Origin: Aminiphilus circumscriptus DSM 16581
GTDB taxonomy: Bacteria > Synergistota > Synergistia > Synergistales > Aminiphilaceae
DNA: 64,000 nucleotides
Direction of reading: 5' to 3'
Assembly (NCBI RefSeq): GCF_000526375.1
Contig: NZ_JAFY01000002.1
Coordinates: forward strand, 124,001-188,000
Shown here in pieces: positions 34,823 to 41,687 of the stretch (positions within the stretch are counted from its first letter, which is position 1; each line of letters opens with the position of its first letter). Made by a program: the position numbers and the translations under genes. The notes beneath the pieces are model-generated. The model was not told the DNA's origin. It saw nothing but the letters and a program-made list of their open reading frames with translations, and did no database searches.

Positions 34823-34922
34823 GGAATCTCTGAATAAGGCTGGGTCAGCCCCGCAGGGCGCTTCGCAGAGCCTGATGCGACCGGAGTCAAGGGAAAGCGA
34901 AAGGTCTTTATTCAAAGCTTCC
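34823..34922 (-). repeat. family-1 palindromic-ended repeat, copy 3
   Basis: 100-bp copy. Ends GGAATCTCTGAATAA and TTATTCAAAGCTTCC, hairpin core GCCC-TGCG-GGGC. The left end is partly duplicated (a second GGAATCTCTGA at 34812), and TTAA flanks the outer boundaries on both sides (34808-34811 and 34923-34926), as a 4-bp target duplication would. It lies between the HD-GYP gene and the unknown tail-anchored protein gene, pointing to the HD-GYP gene. Confidence 0.85.
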
Positions 34923-34932
34923 TTAAGAAAAA

Positions 34933-35856
34933 TCAGAAAAGAAACCGATAGATGAAAAAAAGAACCATAACGAGGACACCCGCAAGGATACCGAAGAACA
35001 CCGCGGGAGGAAGCGGTTTTTTTGCCCCGTCCTCCCCCGGAGACCCTTCATCGAGGTGTCCCTGTCGCAGCATGAGCGAGTTCTGGGCGGAAAGAATTCC
35101 CCGAAATCCCTTGGTTATTTCGAGTTCCATGAGCGTGGACTCCTCGGTACGCGCCTCCACCCGAAGAATCCGCGCCTCCACCTTGCCGTCGAAAAATCCC
35201 TTTCTGGCCTTGGAGATGAGGGAATAGAGCACCGATTCCTCGGGAAGTTTCACCACCACTATCTCGCCTTCCTTGAAACGGTTCGCCGCCTTTCCCTTTA
35301 AAGGATCGATGATGGCAGTGCAGTTCACGTAGACGACGGATTCTTTCTCCTCCGTCGCGCCTTCATCCGTTTCCGCTCCTTCCGGTGCCGACGCGTCGCC
35401 TTCCTCCGTCGATTGAGCCGCCCCACGGGAGGGGAGAAAGGGACGGATCTCGTCGTCCGCGGCGTTCTCCACCCGAACGAAGGCGTGCACCTCCGCCTTG
35501 AGAGCCGAACTCCCGTAGTCGTTCAGCTTGGCCTCCATCTCCCGTGCGGCCTTGCCGTTCGTCTCCACCAGCTCCGACGGGCGCACCGCCGCCAGAGCCT
35601 GGCTGATGACGTTTTGGAGGACCTCCTTGGAGGGGCAGACATCCGAGCCAAGCACGAAGGAGATGTATTTGGTCCACTCGCCGCGGATGCCGGGAAAGGG
35701 GACCCCCTCTTCCACAAGACGGCATCGCACGCTGTAGATGCTTCCGTTATCGATGATCGCGTAGAAAGCGACGAGGCTTGTGCTCTCCTCGGAGGTGGTG
35801 ATGTCGCAGTAGCCCTTCACCACACGATATCGCGCACTTTTGAGGGTATTCGCCAC
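34933..35856 (-). CDS. unknown tail-anchored membrane protein
   Basis: 307 aa, not recognised. Residues 1-130 look globular (YRVVKGYCDITTSEESTSLV at the start). An acidic disordered stretch (about 140-170) follows, then a second beta-rich domain (about 170-265) that repeats the theme of the first (NCTAIIDPLKG, EGEIVVVKLP), and one membrane helix at the extreme C-terminus (about 283-304). Topology suggests a cytoplasmic protein anchored by its tail. Start is GTG 35856. It lies 95 bp after an unknown 180-aa gene on the same strand and may be co-transcribed with it. Confidence 0.7.
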   Translation of the reverse strand: MANTLKSARYRVVKGYCDITTSEESTSLVAFYAIIDNGSIYSVRCRLVEEGVPFPGIRGEWTKYISFVLGSDVCPSKEVLQNVISQALAAVRPSELVETNGKAAREMEAKLNDYGSSALKAEVHAFVRVENAADDEIRPFLPSRGAAQSTEEGDASAPEGAETDEGATEEKESVVYVNCTAIIDPLKGKAANRFKEGEIVVVKLPEESVLYSLISKARKGFFDGKVEARILRVEARTEESTLMELEITKGFRGILSAQNSLMLRQGHLDEGSPGEDGAKKPLPPAVFFGILAGVLVMVLFFIYRFLF

Positions 35857-35951
35857 AAGGCATCATCCTTTCCTTTTCAAAGCCTTCCCGCGAGAGCTTT
35901 TCAGCTTGCCGCCACAGAACAGGAACGGAGGCCCCGGCATCTCCTCCCCGG

Positions 35952-36494
35952 TCAGAGCCTCTTCTTGCCGCGATATTCTCCCGAGAGAAGCCGGGAAAGT
36001 TCCTCCGCGGCGTCCCCCCGATCCTCCTGCGTCTCCTTGCGCCCCTTGCTGTGCTCCGCCTGCAGTTTTTTCGCGAGGTTTTCGTCCACTTCGACGAGAC
36101 GGAAGGTGGAAAAGGACTCCTTGCGTTTCACTTCGAAGTATTTGTGATCCCGGATGAGAATTCCCTCGGAAAAGATGTCCAGCAAGCGGTTGATCAGCAG
36201 ATCGATCGTGTCCGTGCACATTCTCGCCTCGAATCGTTTCCACATGGCAAGGGAGAGCTCCTGAGGCGAAAAGGGCTTGAAGACCGCCACGATGTTTTCG
36301 TTGGGGAAAGCCCCATAATAGTCGAAGATGAGCCCTCCCTCCACACGCTCCACCATGAAGGCGGCAAAGAGATCCCGCAGCCTTGTCTGGATCATGAGCT
36401 TGTCCTGAATGACTTCTTCCTTCTTCCACTGGTAGATGATCACGTTGCCTTTTTCGATGTCACCTCGATCGAGGACATCCTTGAGCAACATCAT
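35952..36494 (-). CDS. uncharacterised 180-aa protein
   Basis: Not recognised. Soluble, with a probable all-alpha/beta N-terminal part (MMLLKDVLDRGDIEKGNVII) and a very charged C-terminus (KGRKETQED, EYRGKKRL) likely disordered. The stretch LIFDYYGAFPNENIVAVFKP in the middle is conspicuously aromatic. GGAGGG lies 9 nt before ATG 36494. First gene of a probable two-gene unit with the tail-anchored protein. No motif suggests a function. Confidence 0.65.
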   Translation of the reverse strand: MMLLKDVLDRGDIEKGNVIIYQWKKEEVIQDKLMIQTRLRDLFAAFMVERVEGGLIFDYYGAFPNENIVAVFKPFSPQELSLAMWKRFEARMCTDTIDLLINRLLDIFSEGILIRDHKYFEVKRKESFSTFRLVEVDENLAKKLQAEHSKGRKETQEDRGDAAEELSRLLSGEYRGKKRL

Positions 36495-36633
36495 TTTTCG
36501 ATCCCTCCCCGGAACGAGACGTCTTCGTGCTCCGTCGTTCCTTCATCCCATGCGCACACATCCCTTCAAAACGCATTATACCGTGTTTCGCAAACGCCAC
36601 GGGATAGGGCCTTTCCGAAACGACACTCCACAA

Positions 36634-36661
36634 AGCGGGGCGGCGTTAACGCCGCCCCGCT
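36634..36661. terminator. 28-bp perfect palindrome ending the dehydrogenase operon
   Basis: Uninterrupted perfect palindrome, halves AGCGGGGCGGCGTT and AACGCCGCCCCGCT. On the minus strand TTTG follows. It lies between the last gene of the leftward dehydrogenase operon and the unknown gene at 36494. Confidence 0.75.
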
Positions 36662-36724
36662 CGCGGGAACTTTCCACAGCCCGAGTGCCCTTATGCCAAT
36701 CCTCCGTTCAGATTCCTGGGAAAA

Positions 36725-36997
36725 TCAGTCCTCCCTCGATTCCGCCAGCAGCGCGAGCTTGACAGGTTTTGCCGGAGGACGGATGGTTCCGGGAGGAATC
36801 TCCCCATAGGGGGTTCCGGTGATCTTGGCGATCTCCCGAAGGATGATCTCTCGACACCCCCGGCCCTGGCACGGACCCATCCCCACACGGAGAACGCGCT
36901 TCAGTTCGTCGAAGGTGTCGTATCCCTTGCCGATCCATTCCCGGATCTCTTCCATGGTCACTTCCTCGCAACGGCAGACGATGACTTCCTTCTCCAT
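36725..36997 (-). CDS. BFD-like [2Fe-2S] small subunit
   Basis: 90-aa protein with four Cys in BFD order: Cys8 and Cys10 (VCRCEEV), then Cys43 and Cys48 (GMGPCQGRGC). BFD-type domains hold a [2Fe-2S] cluster and occur as small subunits or C-terminal domains of hydroxyproline, sarcosine and opine dehydrogenases. It begins 3 bp after the 4Fe-4S gene. Last gene of the five-gene operon; likely an electron-carrying subunit next to the flavin subunits. Confidence 0.88.
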   Translation of the reverse strand: MEKEVIVCRCEEVTMEEIREWIGKGYDTFDELKRVLRVGMGPCQGRGCREIILREIAKITGTPYGEIPPGTIRPPAKPVKLALLAESRED

Positions 36998-37000
36998 GTC

Positions 37001-37504
37001 TCACACCACCTTCACGGCCCGGACTTCCGAGACGAGTTCTTTCGGCACGGCCACGGAGACGACGTAGGTACTGTCCTTCCACGGCTGGGTGACGTTCACG
37101 ATCTGGGTGCGGTGCACTTCCTCGCCACAGCGGTTCAAACACGCCACGGTCTGCCCTTTCGCGGGGAGGGGGAGCATTTCGTAGGGGAGTTTCAACAGGG
37201 CTTCCTTCTCTCCCCAGGTAAGGTCCGCGACGAAACAGGCGAGGCCGGGGCACTTGGCGACGCACAGGGCGCAGCCGGTGCATTTGCTGTAGTCGATCCG
37301 GGGGGTGTCGTTGATGTCCTCGAAGGGGATGACTGCGCCGGTGGGGCAGCTGGTGGCGCAGGGGTTGCACGGAATGCGCTGGGGGCACTCGATGAGGACG
37401 AGGCCGTTCTTCTTGCTCTCCCAGAGCTCTTTGGGGGGAAGGACGGCGCCGGGGCGCTCGCCGGTGAGGATGCCGCTGTTGAAGGTCTTCTCGTTGTCGG
37501 TCAT
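37001..37504 (-). CDS. ferredoxin-like 2x[4Fe-4S] subunit
   Basis: 167-aa protein with one Cys-rich segment at Cys40, 46, 49 and 53 and a second at Cys75, 78, 81 and 85 (KCTGCALCVAKCPG), each fitting a [4Fe-4S] cluster. The remainder has a beta-rich domain (YVVSVAVPKELVSEVRAVKVV). Start ATG 37504; the longer frame upstream runs through the flavoprotein gene and is rejected. It probably carries electrons from the flavins to an acceptor. Gap of 4 bp to the preceding gene. Confidence 0.88.
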   Translation of the reverse strand: MTDNEKTFNSGILTGERPGAVLPPKELWESKKNGLVLIECPQRIPCNPCATSCPTGAVIPFEDINDTPRIDYSKCTGCALCVAKCPGLACFVADLTWGEKEALLKLPYEMLPLPAKGQTVACLNRCGEEVHRTQIVNVTQPWKDSTYVVSVAVPKELVSEVRAVKVV

Positions 37505-37508
37505 GGGG

Positions 37509-38609
37509 TTATTCCTCCCATTTCTGGACGCTGGCGGCGCTGACGCCGATGCGGATCTTTTCGCCGACTTCTCCGGCCCGGAGGTCGGCAAGGCGTTCGC
37601 TGTAGTGGGCAAACCGCTCTTTGCGTTCTTCGGGGGTGCCATATCCGCAGGCTCCGGCCGCGCCGAGTCCGGCGATGCGACCTTCGACCATGGCGGAGGA
37701 GGCTTCTTCAATTCCTGCGGCGTCTCCGGCTATCCAGATGTCGGGATGGCTGGTCCGCATGAAGGGGTCCCGAAGGGCGACGTGGCCGCAGAGCTGGGGA
37801 ATGAATTTCATGGCGCATCCGGCCTGCCACAAAAGTTCGCAGGTGGGGGCGAGCCCGACGGCCATGCAGATGATGTCGCAGTCGATGGTGGTGCGTTTGC
37901 CGCCGGGGGTGCAGTCGGGGGCGAGGTTCTCGATGATGGCGCCGGTGACGGTGCGTTCTCCGAGGGCTTCGACGATGGTGTGCTGGAGGTAGATGGGCAC
38001 GCCGAGGCGGCGGATCTTGGCGGCGTGCACCCAGTATCCGCCGACTTTGGGCATGAATTCGACGACGCCGCACACCTGGACTCCGGCCTGGAGGAGCTGG
38101 TAGCTGACGATGAGGCCGATGTTCCCGGCTCCGACCATGAGGACGCGGTCGCCGGGGGTGACGCCGTAGACGTTCATGAGGGTCTGGACGGCTCCGGCTC
38201 CGTAGACGCCGGGAAGGTCGTTGCCGGGGAAGGGGATGAGCCGTTCCTGGGCTCCGGTGGCGACGACGATTTTCTTGGGCCGCATCCGGAAGTATTTCTC
38301 TTCTCCGATCATGCAGGTGACGATGCCGTCCTCGGGGTAGTAGCCGGTGGCGGTGCAGTCGGAGAGGATTTCGATGCGGTCGGCGTTTTTCCTCAAGTCC
38401 TCGAAAAGGATGTCGGCGATCTTGTACCCGCGGGTTCCGGCGTATTCGTCCTTGGAACCAAAGAATTTATGGGTCTGTTTGATGAGCTGGCCTCCGAGCT
38501 TCAAGTCGCTGTCGACGACGGTGACCTGCGCTCCGAGGGTGGCGGCTTCGATGGCGGCGGAGAGGCCGGCGGGACCGCCTCCGATGACGAGGATTTCCGT
38601 GGTCCGCAC
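37509..38609 (-). CDS. FAD/NAD(P)-dependent dehydrogenase alpha subunit
   Basis: 366-aa pyridine-nucleotide-disulfide-type flavoprotein. First Rossmann site ILVIGGGPAGLSAAIEAA, second at VLMVGAGNIGL, and a final FAD segment (IWIAGDAAGI). It matches the alpha subunit of multi-subunit D-hydroxyproline, L-proline or sarcosine dehydrogenases, which moves electrons between flavin and NAD(P)/iron-sulfur. GTG 38609 is preceded by AAGGAGG 8 nt away; two bases separate it from the gamma-like gene. Confidence 0.88.
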   Translation of the reverse strand: MRTTEILVIGGGPAGLSAAIEAATLGAQVTVVDSDLKLGGQLIKQTHKFFGSKDEYAGTRGYKIADILFEDLRKNADRIEILSDCTATGYYPEDGIVTCMIGEEKYFRMRPKKIVVATGAQERLIPFPGNDLPGVYGAGAVQTLMNVYGVTPGDRVLMVGAGNIGLIVSYQLLQAGVQVCGVVEFMPKVGGYWVHAAKIRRLGVPIYLQHTIVEALGERTVTGAIIENLAPDCTPGGKRTTIDCDIICMAVGLAPTCELLWQAGCAMKFIPQLCGHVALRDPFMRTSHPDIWIAGDAAGIEEASSAMVEGRIAGLGAAGACGYGTPEERKERFAHYSERLADLRAGEVGEKIRIGVSAASVQKWEE

Positions 38610-38611
38610 GC

Positions 38612-38947
38612 TCAATTCCTCCTTTCCTCTTCGCCCCGCACTTCGCCACGGCCTCGCTGGGTTTCGACGCTCATGCCCTCGCGAAGTGGCGTGATGCAGG
38701 TCCGCACGTTCGGAACTCCGTCCACGACCATGAAGCAGGACGAGCATTTGCCGATGGCGCAGAAGAATCCCCGGGGGCGCTTCATCTCCGGCGTCTCCCG
38801 GTAGATCCGCACGCCTCCGGCGTGCAGCGCCATGGCGATGGGTTCTCCTTCGAAGCCTTCCATCTCGCTGCCGTCGAAGGTGAAACGCACTTTCTTCTTC
38901 TTCCCGTGCTCGAAATCGAGTATGGGATGTTCCTGGATGAGTCGCAT
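38612..38947 (-). CDS. [2Fe-2S] gamma-like subunit of dehydrogenase
   Basis: 111-aa protein with a plant-type [2Fe-2S] layout: Cys63, Cys68 and Cys71 (FFCAIGKCSSCF), then Cys84. It matches the small N-terminal domain of sarcosine oxidase alpha chains and the gamma subunit of hydroxyproline dehydrogenase. The tail after about residue 95 is charged and probably disordered. It is transcribed between the beta and alpha genes. Confidence 0.88.
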   Translation of the reverse strand: MRLIQEHPILDFEHGKKKKVRFTFDGSEMEGFEGEPIAMALHAGGVRIYRETPEMKRPRGFFCAIGKCSSCFMVVDGVPNVRTCITPLREGMSVETQRGRGEVRGEEERRN

Positions 38948-38968
38948 TGGTCCATCACCTCGTCTTCG

Positions 38969-40174
38969 CTAGATGCAGGCTGGCTCGAAGAAAAGTTCCC
39001 CTTCTTCGAACCGGCTGTACCGAAACATGGACACGTCGATGAACGGCGTTTCTCCCGCGACGAGCTCGGAGAGAACCCGTCCCACCGAGGGACCAAACTG
39101 CAACCCGTGGCCGCTCCAACCACAGTTCAGGAAAAATCCCGGCACGGGCGTGGCACCCACGATCGCCTGAAAGTCCGGCGTGTTGTCGTAAGGGCCCGTC
39201 CACTGACGCACTAGCCGGATACCGCCGAGGATGGGCATCTTGGCGAGAACTCGGGTCGTGACCTCATCCAAAAAGTCCCAGCTCGACGTGTACGCCGTGT
39301 CCTTCTTCTCCTCGGGATTCCCCCATCCGAGCATGAAGGTGCCATTGGGACACTGTTTCCAGTAGCTGCCGTCGTCGAGACAGAGCGTCATGGGATGTTT
39401 CATGCGTTCCACCGCTTCGGTGATGAGGATCTGATGCCGCTCGGGCGTGATGGGGATCTCCAGTCCTATCCACTTCCCCACCTCGACGCTCCAAGGGCCG
39501 GCACAGCAGACCACCGCATCAGCTTCGCAGTCGCCTTTCGTCGTGTGGACTCCCGCGGCGCGTCCACCCTTCATGATGATTCCCGTGACGGGCGTGCGCT
39601 TGTGGATCTCCGCGCCGAGGGCCTTGGCGGAATCGGCGTAGGCGAAACAGAGCGTGTGAGGATTGATATGTCCGTCTTCCTGGTTCCAGCTCGCCCCAAG
39701 CACGCCCTCTACATTGAGGTATGGCGCGACCTCCTTGATCTGGGCGGGGGTGAGAATCTTGGAACCCGTCGTGCCGAGTTCGTTCTGCAATGCCACGTTC
39801 TTCTCGAGCTGCGCAAGTTGCGACTCCGAATAGGCGATCCAGAGGTACCCCGCGGGATCGTATTCGAGGGAGACGGGATAATTGAGATCCTTCTCCAACG
39901 TCTTGAACACCCGCATGTTGTACTGAGCGAGGCGAATGTTCACCTCCGTGCCGAACTGGTGGCGGATGCCCGCGGCACTGCGCCCGCTGCCGCCGGAGGA
40001 AATGTAGTCCCGTTCGAAGAGGGCAACCTTATAGCCCTTTTTCGCCAGGTGATAGGCGGTGGAACACCCATGGACACCACCGCCGATGATCGCCACATCA
40101 CACTTGTGCACGCCCCCGCCACATCCGCAGCAGCACTGCGGTGCTCCTTGCGCTTTCATTTCTCTGCGCTCCAT
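38969..40174 (-). CDS. DAO-type flavoprotein beta subunit
   Basis: 401-aa FAD-dependent glycine/D-amino-acid oxidase-fold protein, the substrate subunit. Residues 26-60 hold the FAD site VAIIGGGVHGCSTAYHLAKK and ERDYISSGGSGRSAAGI. Later come VVCCAGPWS and the C-terminal PDFQAIVGATPVPGFF and NCGWSGHGL. Substrate is likely D-hydroxyproline, L-proline, sarcosine or a related secondary amine; sequence alone does not decide. The N-terminus is odd: CCCGCGGG (from Cys14) precedes the FAD domain, resembling a metal or cluster site. First gene of the five-gene operon. Confidence 0.88.
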   Translation of the reverse strand: MERREMKAQGAPQCCCGCGGGVHKCDVAIIGGGVHGCSTAYHLAKKGYKVALFERDYISSGGSGRSAAGIRHQFGTEVNIRLAQYNMRVFKTLEKDLNYPVSLEYDPAGYLWIAYSESQLAQLEKNVALQNELGTTGSKILTPAQIKEVAPYLNVEGVLGASWNQEDGHINPHTLCFAYADSAKALGAEIHKRTPVTGIIMKGGRAAGVHTTKGDCEADAVVCCAGPWSVEVGKWIGLEIPITPERHQILITEAVERMKHPMTLCLDDGSYWKQCPNGTFMLGWGNPEEKKDTAYTSSWDFLDEVTTRVLAKMPILGGIRLVRQWTGPYDNTPDFQAIVGATPVPGFFLNCGWSGHGLQFGPSVGRVLSELVAGETPFIDVSMFRYSRFEEGELFFEPACI

Positions 40175-40440
40175 GCACGAAACCTCCTTACGCTAGGGAA
40201 TTTCGGAGAAGATCCGCCTTTTCCGCTCTTTCGGCAGGACGACATCCTCCACCTCCCACTCCTGCGCCATACACCCCAAAAGGGGCTACAGCAGGAATAC
40301 GCGGCCTCGTCGCGACGAATACGCCGAAATCTCCTGTGGCGCAACATCGCAACAGGGTGCAAAGGCATGGAAAACAACATGACGAAAGAGAAGGAAAGAC
40401 GGAACGTTCAGGGAGTACTTTCGAAAAGGAATGCCGAGGG

Positions 40441-40572
40441 TCAATCTGCGGGGGGGCGCTTGCGGCAGCCTGCAGGAAGAGGAAGAGACCAGATATCCCA
40501 TACCATGCCGGGAAGGGACCGTCTGGAGCCAGGTAAAGAAGGGGGCATGCCGAGAAAAACACGTGCCGTCAT
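40441..40572 (-). CDS. possible 43-codon leader ORF
   Basis: MTARVFLGMP... ends PPAD. It has a near-perfect AAAGGAGG 9 nt before its ATG at 40572 and lies downstream of the predicted operon promoter, in the leader of the dehydrogenase operon. The composition (Pro, Leu, Arg, Ser) does not look like a known leader peptide, and chance cannot be excluded. Confidence 0.3.
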   Translation of the reverse strand: MTARVFLGMPPSLPGSRRSLPGMVWDIWSLPLPAGCRKRPPAD

Positions 40573-40629
40573 CAAGTGCCACCTCCTTTCCGTAGAGTAT
40601 TCAGAATTGCAGATCCCACTCCAGGTTCG

Positions 40630-40658
40630 ATTGTGCACTAAATCGCGTCCGAGGTCAA
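40630..40658 (-). promoter_or_regulatory. possible promoter of the dehydrogenase operon
   Basis: Minus strand TTGACC (40653-40658), 17 bp, CACAAT (40630-40635). Good -35 and spacing, moderate -10. Confidence 0.5.
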
Positions 40659-40766
40659 TGTAGTACCGATTTTCACATAAGAGGAAACCAAATTCCCCTT
40701 TTGCTCTTTTTTTGCCACCACCCTGACTCTGGTTTCGCAACGACAACCAAACCGACACAGACATCC

Positions 40767-40802
40767 TTGACTGGCCTGTGCATTTTCCGTAAAATCCAGT
40801 CA
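40767..40802 (+). promoter_or_regulatory. iclR promoter overlapped by an inverted repeat
   Basis: TTGACT (40767-40772), 17 bp, TAAAAT (40790-40795): a strong sigma-70 pattern. The inverted repeat TGACTGG (40768-40774) and CCAGTCA (40796-40802) brackets the -35 to just past the -10, which would let IclR repress its own gene. Confidence 0.7.
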
Positions 40803-40809
40803 GGTTTGT

Positions 40810-40838
40810 CCATTTCAGAAAAATTATTTCCAAAATGG
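40810..40838 (+). promoter_or_regulatory. second inverted repeat upstream of iclR
   Basis: CCATTT...AAATGG with a 17-nt centre rich in A and T, ending before the AAGGAGG of iclR. Possibly a second binding site, or an AT-rich leader. Confidence 0.35.
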
Positions 40839-40854
40839 AAAAGGAGGCGTCTCC

Positions 40855-41607
40855 ATGAGCCGTTTGGACAAGGGAATTCAGGTTTTGCGACGCCTGTGCG
40901 AACCCCCCTTCTTTCATTCCCTGGGAGACCTCTCCAATTCTCTGGAAATGACCAAGAGCGGCATGCACAAAATTCTCGCCGTCCTGGTCCAGGAAGGGCT
41001 CGTTTTCCAAGAGACGGAGTCCGGACTGTACCGGATCGGTCCCGTCGCATACCGCATGGGCGTGGTCTACGCCAACGAAAGAGGGCTCAACGGAGCCGCC
41101 CTTCCCGTCATGGAGCAGATCGGGCGCATCACCAAGGAGACCGTTTCCGTCGGACTTCGCGACGGAGATTCGGCCTTTCTCGCGCTGAGCGTGGAAAGTC
41201 CGCATCTCATCCGGCTCAAAAGTCGGCTGGGCACCAGAATGCCTCCCAACGCCGGAGCCATCGGCAAGCTTTTGTGGGCCTACCATCCGGACCCGGTCCG
41301 GCGATCCACCGTTCTCCACTCCCTGGATCTCGCGTCCGAGGCATCGGGTTGCCCGAATCCTTTCCTCGATCTCGACGCACTCCTCGAGGAATACGACCGG
41401 ATCCGCCGTCAGGGGTACGCCCTCAGTGTCAACGAAAGCGTTCCCGATTTCCTGGGGCTCTCCGTTCCCGTTCCGGACCGCATGGAAAGAATCTGGGCCT
41501 GTCTCTGCATCGCCGGTCCTCTGGAGCGACTCCCCGTGGAAAGAGCGCTGGATCTCCTGCCGGTTCTCCGGAGCGGCGCGGAGGACATCTCGGCCCGCCT
41601 GGGTTGA
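40855..41607 (+). CDS. IclR-family transcriptional regulator
   Basis: 250-aa regulator. N-terminal winged helix-turn-helix (about 4-62, GLDxxN-like start KGIQVLRRLCEPPFFHSLGD, TKSGMHKILAVL as recognition helix) and a C-terminal IclR ligand domain (about 75-245, with NAGAIGKLLWAY and YALSVNES). Such proteins sense small organic acids. It probably controls the two M20 hydrolase genes and AbgT downstream, its own gene through the inverted repeat at 40768-40802, and perhaps the dehydrogenase operon on the other side. AAAAGGAGG 8 nt before ATG 40855. Confidence 0.92.
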   Translation: MSRLDKGIQVLRRLCEPPFFHSLGDLSNSLEMTKSGMHKILAVLVQEGLVFQETESGLYRIGPVAYRMGVVYANERGLNGAALPVMEQIGRITKETVSVGLRDGDSAFLALSVESPHLIRLKSRLGTRMPPNAGAIGKLLWAYHPDPVRRSTVLHSLDLASEASGCPNPFLDLDALLEEYDRIRRQGYALSVNESVPDFLGLSVPVPDRMERIWACLCIAGPLERLPVERALDLLPVLRSGAEDISARLG

Positions 41608-41687
41608 GCGCTTTCCTTTTGCCCACGGAGATCCTTTCGTTCCATCGTTCAGCTCGAAAAACCCATCCCGAAGGAGAGAGTGCAGGT

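Larger units (their letters stand above)
40175..40854. other. 680-bp divergent regulatory region with leader ORF
   Basis: Lies between the leftward dehydrogenase operon and the rightward iclR gene. It holds a promoter for each direction (40630-40658 minus, 40767-40795 plus), an inverted repeat over the iclR promoter, and a 43-codon frame with a strong ribosome-binding site (40441-40572, minus). The leftward transcript would have a leader of about 450 nt. Confidence 0.6.
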
